Origin: Pseudomonadota bacterium
Lineage (GTDB): Bacteria > Pseudomonadota > Alphaproteobacteria > Rhodospirillales > Casp-alpha2
Reading direction: 5' to 3'
Assembly: GCA_027624235.1 (NCBI GenBank)
Contig: JAQBYB010000014.1
Span: 1-51,464, forward strand
Length of the DNA stretch: 51,464 nt
Shown: positions 1-8,111 of the stretch, one piece after another
Numbering within the stretch: position 1 is the stretch's first letter
Layout of the letters: the number at the start of each line of letters is the position of its first letter
Position numbers and translations under genes: made by a program
The notes under the pieces: generated by a model
The model's input: only the letters and a program-made list of their open reading frames with translations
The model's database searches: none
Told to the model about the DNA's origin: nothing

Positions 1-67
1 ACGAACAGCCTTAACAGGGAATCAATAAAACAAGGTTTGATTCAATTATTTTCGGAAATGCCCTAGC

Positions 68-403
68 TTGGCGCTGTTTGTTGCCCTGATCGCCCTTTGG
101 CTTGCCAGCGCCAACCTCAAGAAAATGGAAGCCGGCAACAGGGAACTCAAATCTCAATTGACCTCCGACATCGCAAAGTCGAAGCGGGAAATAGAAAAAC
201 ATATAGAGGGCATCAGCCGGAAGGTCGGCGCCCTCGACGGTAAAATGAAAGGCCTCACCGAGGGGCAGACCCAAACCCGGGAAAAAATTACCAACATTGA
301 AAGTGACGTTGCCAAGGTCGGTTCGGAATTGAGAGAACTGATCGACAGCATACCGTCGCAATACCGCCAAGCCCGCGGAAACGTGAATAGCGGCTTCGGT
401 TAA
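68..403 (+). CDS. Small membrane-anchored coiled-coil protein, function unknown
   Basis: The reading frame is open from 41 but has no ATG; the best start is TTG at 68, because an ATG at 58 is in another frame and stops at once. The 111-residue product begins with a short hydrophobic stretch (residues 1-14, rich in A, L, V, F). A charged, heptad-like region rich in K, E and I follows to about residue 95, then a short polar tail. This is the pattern of an inner-membrane-anchored coiled coil. The gene at 23670-23987 has the same layout. I do not recognise a named family. Codon use matches the neighbours, so I think it is expressed, but the start is uncertain and could lie upstream of the window. 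Confidence 0.55.
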   Translation: MALFVALIALWLASANLKKMEAGNRELKSQLTSDIAKSKREIEKHIEGISRKVGALDGKMKGLTEGQTQTREKITNIESDVAKVGSELRELIDSIPSQYRQARGNVNSGFG

Positions 404-520
404 GGGGAGCCGTCGCTTATCGCGCCATTGCATCCTTCCTTAAAGTTTTTCTTGGCGAATGGGGCTCAACACCCTAAATCCTGTTTACCCGGTTTTGTCA
501 TCGGATAGGAGAAATCGATC

Positions 521-835
521 GTGACAGTTCAAGATATCATCGAGCAGAAAATTCTGACCGCGCTGACGCCAAGTCACCTTGACGTCATCAACGAAAGTCA
601 TATGCACAACGTGCCGCCCGGATCGGAATCACATTTCAAGCTGGTCATCGTGTCTTCGGCTTTTGAGAACCTGCCTCTGGTGCAACGCCACCAGAAGGTC
701 AACGCCATCCTGGCCAAGGAACTCAAGGACGATATTCATGCGCTGTCCATGGAAACGCGCACCGCAATGGAATGGAAAGACAGCGGCGGCGAAATCATGG
801 CCTCGCCGCTTTGTCACGGTGGCGGTAAAGGCTGA
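521..835 (+). CDS. BolA family protein
   Basis: A 104-residue protein with the compact BolA fold. It shows the conserved segment HNVPPGSESHFKLVIVS at about residues 29-45, the RHQKVNAIL helix near residue 65, and the closing HALSMETRT segment. BolA-type proteins form [2Fe-2S] complexes with monothiol glutaredoxins and act in iron-sulfur trafficking or as transcription factors. His and Cys residues that could serve as ligands are present, including a Cys in the C-terminal SPLCHGGG. The GTG start at 521 is preceded by AGGAGA at good distance. The gene stands alone between two small genes with no glutaredoxin nearby, so which BolA subtype it is cannot be settled from context. Confidence 0.88.
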   Translation: MTVQDIIEQKILTALTPSHLDVINESHMHNVPPGSESHFKLVIVSSAFENLPLVQRHQKVNAILAKELKDDIHALSMETRTAMEWKDSGGEIMASPLCHGGGKG

Positions 836-885
836 AAAAGTTGAATTGAAATAACGATGGGCGGGACGATTACACCGCCTTATGG

Positions 886-1539
886 CTATTTTTTAATCGT
901 AAATTCTATATCACGATTCTTTCCGAGGACATGCATTTGTATGCGTTTATAATCCCCGGAAGTATTGGAACTTTTTTGATCTTCCGCCAATTGCAGGTCG
1001 GCGAAATACTTTTCACGTTCCGACAACCTGTCGTAAATTTTGGCGCTGGACCCGCGCGTGTTTTCAACACCGGCCAATTTTGCGCGTTTGTACCACATGT
1101 AAGCCTTGCGGAAATCCTTATCCAACCCCCGTCCTTCTTCATACATCCAGGCAAGAAAATCCATCGCCGGACCATGCGCCCCGACCTCAGCGGCATAACG
1201 AATGATCTCGGTATCCTTCCATTCGGCACCGCCTTTGAGAATGGCGGCGGAAGCTTTATTCCATAACTCCTCGGTCATTTCGAATTTCTGGTCCGGATAG
1301 GCGGGATACGCAGACCTGGACTGGTCCTTGGCCTTTTCCTGGTCTCGACGCCGGCGGGTGGCCTTGGCGATTTCCTCGGCGGAGAGCCCCTGATACCGCT
1401 TGGTTTCGTTGAACCACTCACGGTACTTGCTGGAGGGGTCGTAGAACCCCTGCAATTCACCTTGCCCAAGCGCCGGTAGCGCTGGCCCTGTAAGGGAAAG
1501 CGCCAAAACAAAAACGGGTATGATGTATTTTGAAACCAT
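886..1539 (-). CDS. Secreted Sel1-like repeat protein
   Basis: A 217-residue protein with an N-terminal signal peptide (hydrophobic residues 4-24, probable cleavage after ALG near residue 25). The middle is lysine- and arginine-rich. One clear Sel1-like repeat (AMDFLAWMYEEGRGLDKDF then KAYMWYKRAKLAG) lies at about residues 125-157, and the preceding stretch with WKDTEIIRYAAEVGAHGP looks like a degenerate second repeat. Sel1 repeats are TPR-like helical hairpins used for protein-protein contacts. It is probably periplasmic. The ATG at 1539 has a poor ribosome-binding site, so expression may be low. The partner is unknown. The 247-bp gap to its right is AT-rich and I see no gene in it. Confidence 0.75.
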   Translation of the reverse strand: MVSKYIIPVFVLALSLTGPALPALGQGELQGFYDPSSKYREWFNETKRYQGLSAEEIAKATRRRRDQEKAKDQSRSAYPAYPDQKFEMTEELWNKASAAILKGGAEWKDTEIIRYAAEVGAHGPAMDFLAWMYEEGRGLDKDFRKAYMWYKRAKLAGVENTRGSSAKIYDRLSEREKYFADLQLAEDQKSSNTSGDYKRIQMHVLGKNRDIEFTIKK

Positions 1540-1786
1540 CTAAACAATCAATCAGAAGTACTCATAACACCCAAGAAAGGTTCCCATAGTCATGATTTAA
1601 GATGAGTCCTACGGAGAAGCGAAGTATCCACCATAAATCATAGACCTAAATGCATAATACACCAACAAATATTACTTGACCGCACGAATGAACCGTAAGA
1701 ACAACTATCGCGCCGACAGGACACTCCCCGGCCGAAATGAACAAGCCTAACAATCCGTTAGAAGGGCTCTTTCGCCCCTCTCGCAA

Positions 1787-2218
1787 TCAGCTGCCCGGTA
1801 CAGGTCGACCCTGAGGCCGGCTACAGCGCACGGTAGCGTCGTAATCAAAGTCACGTTTATACCAATCCGGCTTGACCCACAGGCCAACGCGACCGGAAGG
1901 CAATTGATCGGTCTTGATCTTGAACGAAGCCCTTTGGCCATCATTGAGGCGCATGCGGCGCTGTGAAATCAGCTTCCGCAACCGTTTATTGCCTTCTATA
2001 CGCAGGTTATAGATCGCGAAGGTACTGGTCTTCGGCCACGCTTCACCGACGTTCTTGATCTGGAACAGGGCATCGCCGTCCTGGCAATTGACCATGATAT
2101 CCATTTTCAAAAGGCCCGCCGTCACCAGTGCCGATTCCTCGGCAAAAGTTGCGGTGGCCAGGCCGGTAATAGCTACGGAGGCAAAGACAGCAAGAGCGTA
2201 TTTACTATGTCGTTTCAT
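1787..2218 (-). CDS. Secreted protein of unknown function
   Basis: A 143-residue product with a classical signal peptide (MKRHSKYALAVFASVAITGL, then ATATFAEE; cleavage expected after the AFA-like site near residue 26). The mature part, about 115 residues, has two cysteines (in MVNCQDGD and TVRCSRPQG) placed to form one disulfide, and a beta-rich look. I do not recognise the family. The ATG at 2218 has a strong ribosome-binding site, AAGGAG, seven bases upstream. It is monocistronic, and no good terminator follows. Confidence 0.72.
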   Translation of the reverse strand: MKRHSKYALAVFASVAITGLATATFAEESALVTAGLLKMDIMVNCQDGDALFQIKNVGEAWPKTSTFAIYNLRIEGNKRLRKLISQRRMRLNDGQRASFKIKTDQLPSGRVGLWVKPDWYKRDFDYDATVRCSRPQGRPVPGS

Positions 2219-2437
2219 TTTATTTCTCCTTTTATTTGCCCAACGGCCAGGGGGGTTGGTTTGTCCTGGGCGCCCGACAACGGCACCATTTTCTTGATAC
2301 CGATTTACCCGAATACCAGAGAGGTATTAACAAAACGGAAACAAACGGTATGCGCCTCCCCTAATTCCGGGCAACCGTACGGGCGCCAAAACAGTTATTG
2401 ACTGAGGAGACGGAAGGTTTTTTTCGATCACAGAACG

Positions 2438-2469
2438 AAAAAACGCCGCCTGAATTTTTCGGTGGCGGC
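2438..2469 (-). terminator. Rho-independent terminator of tRNA-His
   Basis: Read on the - strand, a GCCGCC/GGCGGC stem with a loop of about 13 bases is followed directly by G and six T residues. It lies about 30 bases past the CCA end of tRNA-His, where a processing and termination site is expected. Confidence 0.75.
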
Positions 2470-2500
2470 TTCCGGGCGTATCGAGGGACAAACCGGAAAA

Positions 2501-2578
2501 TGGGGTGGCTGAGGGGATTTGAACCCCCGGCCTCCGGGATCACAACCCGGCGCTCTAACCAACTGAGCTACAGCCACC
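2501..2578 (-). tRNA. tRNA-His (anticodon GTG)
   Basis: The - strand folds into a full cloverleaf. The acceptor GTGGCTG pairs with CAGCCAC, the D arm is GCTC...GAGC, the anticodon stem CCGGG/CCCGG flanks a loop with GTG, and the T arm is GGGGG TTCAAAT CCCCT. The CCA end is encoded. The extra 5' base G-1, opposite C73, is also encoded. This is the usual histidine identity element, and some alphaproteobacteria lack it, so this lineage keeps the standard type. Confidence 0.97.
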
Positions 2579-2622
2579 ATCATTTCAGAGCGGCGCGCCA
2601 GCTTAGCAAGGTAGCGCGCATC

Positions 2623-2651
2623 TGTGTAGACATATGCGCCGGAACGGTCAA
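2623..2651 (-). promoter_or_regulatory. Sigma-70 promoter of tRNA-His
   Basis: On the - strand, TTGACC (2651-2646) and TACACA (2628-2623) are separated by exactly 17 bases, and the -10 lies about 45 bases before the tRNA 5' end. The match to the housekeeping consensus is good. Confidence 0.6.
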
Positions 2652-2789
2652 GCGCCACCCGCCATTGACTTTATTAGCGCCGATGCCGGGCCTGAGGTTA
2701 TTGCGTTGATGGCCGTGCGTGGCCTAGAGTCGATCTTCTTGCAAGGGCCGCAAGCCCCTAACGATGTCCTGCCATTTGGAGACTCGATC

Positions 2790-3380
2790 ATGCGCATCCT
2801 TTCATGCCTTTACCGCCGGGTTCTGGCCGTAGCCGGGGCGGCCTTATTCGTATTTTCGCTGCACGCCTCGCTTTACGTCCCTGGCGCACAAGCGGCGGAG
2901 ACCTTCTCTCAAAACGAAATTCTGGCGGCGGCCGAAAATTTATTCGGCGCCACCTCCAAGGGACTGGCCTCCGTTGTCGAAAAGGTCTTCCAGGATCTGG
3001 GCGAACCCAACGGCTATATCGTCGGTGAAGAACTGTCAGGCGCCTTCTTTGTCGGGTTGCGGTATGGCCGCGGTCAAATGACCCTCAAGGGCAAACCCAA
3101 CCGGGAAGTTTTCTGGCAGGGCCCGTCGGTCGGCTTCGACTTCGGCGGCAACGCGTCGAAGTCCTTCGTCCTGGTCTATGACTTGAAAGCCGCGGACGAC
3201 CTCTACGGTCGCTATCCCGGTGTCGATGGCAGCTTTTATTTCGTCGCCGGTGTCGGCGCGAATTATCAGCGCGGCCAGACAACCACCTTGGTCCCGATCC
3301 GCACCGGCGTCGGGCTTAGGGCCGGCGCCAATATCGGGTATCTGAATTACACCCGGGATTCATCCTGGTTCCCGCTCTAG
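2790..3380 (+). CDS. eipA: EipA-like periplasmic envelope protein (DUF1134)
   Basis: I place the start at ATG 2790, which has GGAG about eight bases upstream and opens a normal signal peptide; the frame is open upstream but lacks such a site. The 196-residue precursor has a hydrophobic N-terminus and a likely cleavage after AQA near residue 36. The mature part carries hallmark segments of the DUF1134/EipA family: GEELSGAFFVGLRYGRG, WQGPSVGFDFGG and a C-terminal PIRTGVGLRAGANIGYL. EipA of Brucella is a small beta-barrel periplasmic protein needed for envelope integrity. That role is inferred here from family membership. The family is essentially alphaproteobacterial, which supports the assignment of the window. 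Confidence 0.85.
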   Translation: MRILSCLYRRVLAVAGAALFVFSLHASLYVPGAQAAETFSQNEILAAAENLFGATSKGLASVVEKVFQDLGEPNGYIVGEELSGAFFVGLRYGRGQMTLKGKPNREVFWQGPSVGFDFGGNASKSFVLVYDLKAADDLYGRYPGVDGSFYFVAGVGANYQRGQTTTLVPIRTGVGLRAGANIGYLNYTRDSSWFPL

Positions 3381-3404
3381 GGTAGCGGCAAAAAGACCTC
3401 CGCC

Positions 3405-4568
3405 ATGACGACACTCGCCGCCGCAATGGCGCGGTTGGGTACTGAGTCCGCATTCGAGGTTCTGGCCCGCGCCAAGGCGCTTGAGGACCAGGGCCGCGAC
3501 ATCATCAACCTCGGTATCGGCCAGCCCGACTCCAAAACGCCGGACCATATCGTCGAAGCCGCCGTCAAGGCGTTGCGCGACGGCCATCACGGATACACCT
3601 CGGCCACCGGCATCGTCGAGCTGCGCCAGGCCGTCGCCGCCGATATTCAACTGCGCCGGGGCGTCAGCATCGATCCCGCCAACGTCCTCATCGTTCCCGG
3701 CGGCAAGGTGACGATGTTCTTCGCGATGTTGATGTTCGGCGAGGCCGGGGCCGAGATCATTTATCCCAATCCCGGCTTTCCGATCTATCAATCGGCGATC
3801 GAATTTTCCGGCGCCAAGGCAGTGGCCATGCCGCTGCACGAGGAAACCGGTTTTTCCTTTAACGCCGATGAAGTCTTAAGCCTGATCACCCCCCGCACTC
3901 GACTGATTATTCTTAACAGCCCCGCCAACCCGACCGGCGGCGTCACTCCCAGGGCGGAAATCGAACGCCTGGTCGACGGCCTTCAGGCCCACCCCAATGT
4001 CACCATCCTGTCCGACGAAATATACGCACGCATGGTCTATGACGGGCGCGAGCATGTTAGCCTGATGGAGTTTGACTCCATCCGCGACCGCTTGATCCTG
4101 CTCGACGGCTGGTCGAAAACCTACGCCATGACCGGCTGGCGGCTGGGCTACGGGGTTTGGCCCAAGGCCCATATTGATGGGGCGACCCGGCTGGCCATCA
4201 ACTGCCATTCGTGCGTCGCCGCGGCGACTCAATTCGCCGGCATCGCCGCCCTGGAAGGACCACAGGATGCGGCCGACGCCATGATCGCCAATTTCGACAA
4301 ACGTCGTGGCTTCATCGTCGACGCCCTCAACCAAATCCCCGGCATCACCTGCGCCGGGTCAAGCGGTGCGTTTTATGCCTTCGCCAACATCACCGGCACC
4401 GGTATCGGCTCCGCCGCGCTTCAGGATAAATTGCTGAATGAGGCTGGCGTCGCGACGCTTTCAGGCACCAGCTTCGGGCACATGGGCGAAGGCTTTTTGC
4501 GCTTCTCCTACGCCAATTCGACGGCAAACATCAAAATTGCGCTTGAGCGTATTCGAGAATGCCTTTAA
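3405..4568 (+). CDS. PLP-dependent class I/II aminotransferase
   Basis: A full-length, 387-residue fold-type I aminotransferase. Visible motifs are the N-terminal INLGIGQPD, HHGYTSATGIVELR at the substrate entrance, NSPANPTGG with the PLP-contacting Asn near residue 170, LSDEIYARM, and GWSKTYAMTGWRLGY with the Schiff-base lysine near residue 236. A C-terminal GEGFLRFSYA holds the carboxylate-binding Arg. This is the aspartate/aromatic aminotransferase-like group; the amino donor cannot be fixed by eye. It starts 24 bases after eipA and may be cotranscribed with it. The regulatory region for glnB lies downstream. Confidence 0.87.
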   Translation: MTTLAAAMARLGTESAFEVLARAKALEDQGRDIINLGIGQPDSKTPDHIVEAAVKALRDGHHGYTSATGIVELRQAVAADIQLRRGVSIDPANVLIVPGGKVTMFFAMLMFGEAGAEIIYPNPGFPIYQSAIEFSGAKAVAMPLHEETGFSFNADEVLSLITPRTRLIILNSPANPTGGVTPRAEIERLVDGLQAHPNVTILSDEIYARMVYDGREHVSLMEFDSIRDRLILLDGWSKTYAMTGWRLGYGVWPKAHIDGATRLAINCHSCVAAATQFAGIAALEGPQDAADAMIANFDKRRGFIVDALNQIPGITCAGSSGAFYAFANITGTGIGSAALQDKLLNEAGVATLSGTSFGHMGEGFLRFSYANSTANIKIALERIRECL

Positions 4569-4594
4569 TCACCGCCCATTCATGGTATGATCGT

Positions 4595-4645
4595 TGCCAT
4601 TAAATTGGCAGCACAATTGCTGGGCAACTGCTTAATAATTAAGCA
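4595..4645. promoter_or_regulatory. Cluster of inverted repeats upstream of glnB
   Basis: Three dyads sit in tandem: TGCCA-N6-TGGCA (4595-4610), CAGCA-N4-TGCTG (4609-4622) and a perfect 17-bp palindrome TGCTTAATAATTAAGCA (4629-4645). They lie 100-150 bp upstream of the sigma-54 promoter, the normal distance for NtrC enhancer sites. None is a clean match to the enteric NtrC consensus, so the binder is inferred. Confidence 0.45.
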
Positions 4646-4683
4646 CAGAGGGAGAGAAAAATCATTCCGGTCGAGGCTGTCTC

Positions 4684-5148
<465 letters not shown>

Positions 5149-5222
5149 CGTTCCATCAAATCCATCATTCATCATTTGATCAACGGAATTAAATAGTTAA
5201 GGGAACAGGAGCCCACATCATC

Positions 5223-6644
5223 ATGTCTTTGAATTGCAAAAAAAACGAGGATGTCCTCAAAATTCTGAAGGACGAGGATATCAATTTCGTCGATCTTCGC
5301 TTCACCGATCCGCGCGGCAAGTGGCAGCACCTGACCATGGATGCCGGTTTCATCAATGACGACTCATTCACCGACGGCATTATGTTCGACGGATCGTCGA
5401 TCGCCGGCTGGAAGGCCATCAATGAATCCGACATGTCGCTGGTCCCCGACGCGACCACCGCCGTCATGGACCCGTTCTCCGCCCAGCCGGCAATGATCCT
5501 GGTCTGCGACATCATGGAACCGACCACCGGCCAGCCTTATGGCCGCGACCCGCGTTCCGTCGCCAGGAAGGGCGAGGCCTATCTGGGCTCCACCGGCATC
5601 GGGGACACCGCGTACTTCGGCCCTGAGCCGGAATTCTTTGTCTTCGACGATGTCCGCTTCAATGTGTCGATGAATTCATGCTTCTACGAATTCGATTCCG
5701 ACGAAGGCCCCTATGTCTCGGGCAAAATCATGGAAGAAGGCAACTTCGGTCACCGGCCGCCGGTCAAGGGCGGTTATTTCCCGGTGCCGCCGGTTGATTC
5801 CGCCAATGACCTGCGCGCCGAAATGGTCACGGTGATGAAGGAAATGGGCCTCAACATGGACAAACATCACCATGAGGTCGCCCCCAGCCAGCATGAACTC
5901 GGCCTGACCTTTGCGACGCTGATCCGGTCTGCCGATAACGTCCAGATTTACAAATACGTGACCCACATGGTCGCCCACACCTACGGCAAGACGGCGACCT
6001 TCATGCCGAAGCCGGTGGCCGGCGACAACGGATCGGGCATGCACTGCCACCAGTCGATTTGGAAAGACGGCAAGCCGACCTTCGCCGGTTCGGGCTATGC
6101 CGACCTGTCGGACACCGCCTTGCATTACATCGGCGGCATCATCAAGCACGCCAAGGCGCTGAATGCCTTCACCAACCCGACCACCAACAGCTACAAACGG
6201 CTGATCCCGGGTTTCGAGGCACCGGTGCTGCTCGCCTATTCGGCCCGCAACCGTTCCGCCAGCTGCCGCATTCCGTTTGCGGTCGGCGCCGCCGGCAAGC
6301 GGGTCGAAATCCGCTTCCCCGATCCGATTGCAAACCCCTACCTGGCCTTCACCGCAATGATGATGGCTGGCCTCGACGGTATCCAGAACAAGATCGATCC
6401 GGGCGATGCCATGGACAAGAATCTCTACGATCTGCCGCCCGAGGAACTAGCCAACGTGCCGACGGTTTGCGGCTCACTCCGCGAAGCCATGGAAAACCTG
6501 GATGCCGACCGCGACTTCCTCAAGAAAGGCGACGTCTTCACCGACGATCAGATCAACGCCTACATGCGACTGAAGTGGGAAGAGATCTACAACTTCGAAC
6601 ACACGCCCCACCCGGTCGAGTTCATGATGTATTACTCGTCCTAA
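5223..6644 (+). CDS. glnA: Glutamine synthetase, type I
   Basis: A complete GSI subunit of 473 residues that makes glutamine from glutamate, ammonia and ATP as a dodecamer. The N-terminal beta-grasp segment contains [13 protein letters not shown] and [11 protein letters not shown]. The catalytic domain shows [36 protein letters not shown], the GSGMHCHQS metal/ATP segment and [10 protein letters not shown]. The adenylylation site is Tyr402 in NLYDLPPEE, so activity is expected to be tuned by GlnE. The ATG at 5223 follows AGGAG about nine bases upstream. It shares the nitrogen-controlled transcript with glnB and ends in a strong terminator. Confidence 0.98.
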   Translation: MSLNCKKNEDVLKILKDEDINFVDLRFTDPRGKWQHLTMDAGFINDDSFTDGIMFDGSSIAGWKAINESDMSLVPDATTAVMDPFSAQPAMILVCDIMEPTTGQPYGRDPRSVARKGEAYLGSTGIGDTAYFGPEPEFFVFDDVRFNVSMNSCFYEFDSDEGPYVSGKIMEEGNFGHRPPVKGGYFPVPPVDSANDLRAEMVTVMKEMGLNMDKHHHEVAPSQHELGLTFATLIRSADNVQIYKYVTHMVAHTYGKTATFMPKPVAGDNGSGMHCHQSIWKDGKPTFAGSGYADLSDTALHYIGGIIKHAKALNAFTNPTTNSYKRLIPGFEAPVLLAYSARNRSASCRIPFAVGAAGKRVEIRFPDPIANPYLAFTAMMMAGLDGIQNKIDPGDAMDKNLYDLPPEELANVPTVCGSLREAMENLDADRDFLKKGDVFTDDQINAYMRLKWEEIYNFEHTPHPVEFMMYYSS

Positions 6645-6668
6645 GCGGCAACGTTTAAGCCGACATCA

Positions 6669-6702
6669 AGGGCCGCCTCCTCCGGGAGCGCGGCCCTTTT
6701 TT
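6669..6702 (+). terminator. Rho-independent terminator of glnA
   Basis: AGGGCCGC (6669-6676) pairs perfectly with GCGGCCCT (6690-6697), followed by a run of six T. It starts about 25 bases after the glnA stop codon. Confidence 0.9.
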
Positions 6703-6746
6703 CGCGCCCGGATAAATCCGGTGTTTCGCGCCCGGATAAATCCGGG
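6701..6746. repeat. 24-bp tandem repeat of a CCCGGA-TAAA-TCCGGG hairpin
   Basis: The 21-bp sequence starting TTCGCGCCCGGATAAATCCG occurs at 6701-6721 and again at 6725-6745, a period of 24. Each copy contains the dyad CCGGA-TAAA-TCCGG. The pair lies between the convergent glnA terminator and the end of the - strand gene at 6750. It resembles a dispersed intergenic palindrome and may also help terminate the leftward gene. Confidence 0.6.
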
Positions 6747-6749
6747 GGC

Positions 6750-7136
6750 CTACCGCCCCGGCAGCTTGACGGTGAAGGTTTGCTCGCCGGCCTTATGCAC
6801 GTTGTCCCAGGCGCGGACGACGACGCTGGTGATGCCGGCGGGAATGCGCACGTTGCCGAGGTCGCGGGTGAACGGCTGTTCGTTCTCATGCGGATGGAGC
6901 AGCACACGGGTGCCCAGCACCTTGCCGTCGGGGCTGAGAACCTCGAACTTATCGGCGTAATGCTCCCAGCCGGAATCGGCATGGGCAACCGTCGCCGTAA
7001 ACGAATAGGCGCCGTCACCACTCCGGCTGGCCGTCGCCTTGACCACCGAGGCCTTGCCGGCGGCGGCCGTGCCGGGCCAGACCAAACCGGCAACCAACGC
7101 GGCGGCTAAGGTGGCGAATGTTCCGATACGTTTCAT
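6750..7136 (-). CDS. Conserved periplasmic protein of unknown function
   Basis: A 128-residue precursor with a signal peptide (MKRIGTFATLAAALVAGLVW, then PGTAAAG; cleavage near residue 26). The mature domain of about 100 residues is beta-rich. Its motifs are HADSGWEHYADKFEV, GTRVLLHPHENEQPF and a C-terminal VVVRAWDNVHKAGEQTFTV. The two histidines and the Glu of LHPHENE could bind a metal, but this is a guess. I have seen this pattern as a conserved hypothetical in alphaproteobacteria and know no function. The start has GAGGC about nine bases upstream. It is convergent with glnA. Confidence 0.75.
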   Translation of the reverse strand: MKRIGTFATLAAALVAGLVWPGTAAAGKASVVKATASRSGDGAYSFTATVAHADSGWEHYADKFEVLSPDGKVLGTRVLLHPHENEQPFTRDLGNVRIPAGITSVVVRAWDNVHKAGEQTFTVKLPGR

Positions 7137-7221
7137 GGCAAGTTGCCTCTGCTTCCATTTGTTACGGTTGATCCCTCAACGTGACCAATTCTACACGTTA
7201 AATCAAGGAGGTAACAAAAAG

Positions 7222-7251
7222 TTGAAGAAAAGGGTTGCATCGGCCACTTGA
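7222..7251 (+). other. Possible leader peptide, 9 codons, with strong Shine-Dalgarno
   Basis: AAGGAGGT at 7205-7212 is a near-perfect ribosome-binding site, and nine bases later TTG opens a nine-codon frame (product MKKRVASAT) ending in TGA at 7249-7251. It lies in the leader of the small gene at 7322. A strong site with nothing else to serve is the only support; TTG starts are common in this window. Confidence 0.25.
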
Positions 7252-7321
7252 TTGTGTTCTTGTTATGTTCCTTTGCAAACAACCGTATTCAAACAACCGT
7301 TTCCCAAGGAGGAACCAAACG

Positions 7322-7405
7322 ATGTCTAACAAAGTCTTCATCCAGGAATTTCTGGCCCTCGCCGCCATGTTCATCGCCGGCTATGCCTTCATGGTCGTCG
7401 CCTAG
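7322..7405 (+). CDS. 27-residue single-span membrane peptide
   Basis: A short gene of 27 codons plus TAG. The ATG at 7322 has the best ribosome-binding site in its neighbourhood, AAGGAGG nine bases upstream. The product starts MSNKVFIQEF and continues into one hydrophobic helix (about residues 10-27, rich in A, L, F, M) that reaches the C-terminus MVVA. This is typical of small inner-membrane proteins that sit beside larger complexes. No obvious partner is adjacent. The stop codon lies in the three-base loop of a 7-bp hairpin (CGTCGCC-TAG-GGCGACG, 7396-7412) and is then reiterated in frame by the tandem repeat that follows. I cannot name a family. Confidence 0.6.
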   Translation: MSNKVFIQEFLALAAMFIAGYAFMVVA

Positions 7406-7463
7406 GGCGACGCGGACATTATCCTCGCCTAGGGCGACGCGGACATTATCCTCGCCTAGGGCG
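7400..7463. repeat. 27-bp tandem repeat, 2.4 copies, reiterating a stop codon
   Basis: The unit runs 7400-7426 and 7427-7453, with a partial third copy to 7463. Each copy begins GCCTAGGGCG. Because the unit is 27 bp (nine codons) it stays in frame with the small gene at 7322, so each copy adds the readthrough segment GDADIILA and another TAG. It probably arose by slippage or unequal crossover at the end of the gene. Confidence 0.9.
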
Positions 7464-7483
7464 CTCTTTAGCAGACTGCTGAA

Positions 7484-7582
7484 ACACCCTTCGAGACGGA
7501 CCTCCGGTCCTCCTTAGGGTGAGGCACGGAAAAAGGAAATTCTCATCCTGAGCAGCGAGCGCAAGCGAGCGTGTCGAAGGAT
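7484..7582. repeat. Pair of inverted dispersed palindromic repeats (REP-like)
   Basis: The first element (7484-7524) has ends CACCCT/AGGGTG and an inner hairpin GGACC-TCC-GGTCC. The second (7542-7582) runs from CTCATCCTGAG to GTCGAAGGAT with a GCGAGCGCAA repeat inside. The ends of one are the reverse of the other (CCTTCGA versus TCGAAGG), so they form a head-to-head pair. Sequences of this CTCATCCTGAG...TCGAAGGAT type are familiar as high-copy intergenic repeats in alphaproteobacterial genomes. There is no gene between 7406 and 7613. Confidence 0.7.
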
Positions 7583-7613
7583 TGTTGACGCCAATCCACT
7601 TTTTCAGCCCCCT

Positions 7614-7994
7614 TTATTCGGGCGGCACGGGTCGCTTATTGCCGTTTTTGTCGAGAGCGACAAAAGTGAAAACCCCTTCCGTGACTTTAATCCGGGTATT
7701 GGAATCGCCGCTGTGCAACGCCCAGGTCTCGATGCCGATGGTAATGGATGTCGTTCCGATTTTTTGGATATCGGCGTAACAGCAGACGACGTCGCCGACC
7801 TTAACCGGCTTATGGAAGGTAAACCCGGTGACTGCAATGGTCGCCACCCGGCCATGGGCGCGGGCCGCTGCCGTAATTCCACCGGCGATATCCATTTGCG
7901 AGATCACCCAACCGCCGAATATATCGCCGGCCGGGTTGGCGTCCGCCGGCATCGCCAAGGTGCGGATCGCCAGTTCGCCTTTCGGTTCTGTCAT
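7614..7994 (-). CDS. yciA: Acyl-CoA thioesterase, YciA type (hotdog fold)
   Basis: A 126-residue single hotdog-domain protein. GDIFGGWVISQMDIAGG at about residues 24-40 is the signature helix of the YciA/BFIT group, carrying the catalytic Asp. FHKPVKVGDVVCCYA and TRIKVTEGVFTFVALD are the typical strands. YciA enzymes hydrolyse a range of acyl-CoAs and keep the free CoA pool available. The start ATG 7994 has GGGAAG at proper distance. It is divergent from parE. Confidence 0.87.
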   Translation of the reverse strand: MTEPKGELAIRTLAMPADANPAGDIFGGWVISQMDIAGGITAAARAHGRVATIAVTGFTFHKPVKVGDVVCCYADIQKIGTTSITIGIETWALHSGDSNTRIKVTEGVFTFVALDKNGNKRPVPPE

Positions 7995-8111
7995 TGTTTT
8001 CTTCCCAAAACCACAATATCTTGTACAAAATTTCCTGATAGCTACTTTATCATGCCTAAGATCGAGTGACAGGATTTATTAATCGGGCCAACAATAATTG
8101 GATGCTGGGAT

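Noticed and set aside
1763-1777. Short AGGGC/GCCCT stem after the gene at 1787 as a terminator
   Set aside because: Only five pairs and no T-run on the - strand.
2428-2658. Frame across tRNA-His
   Set aside because: It is translated tRNA and terminator sequence.
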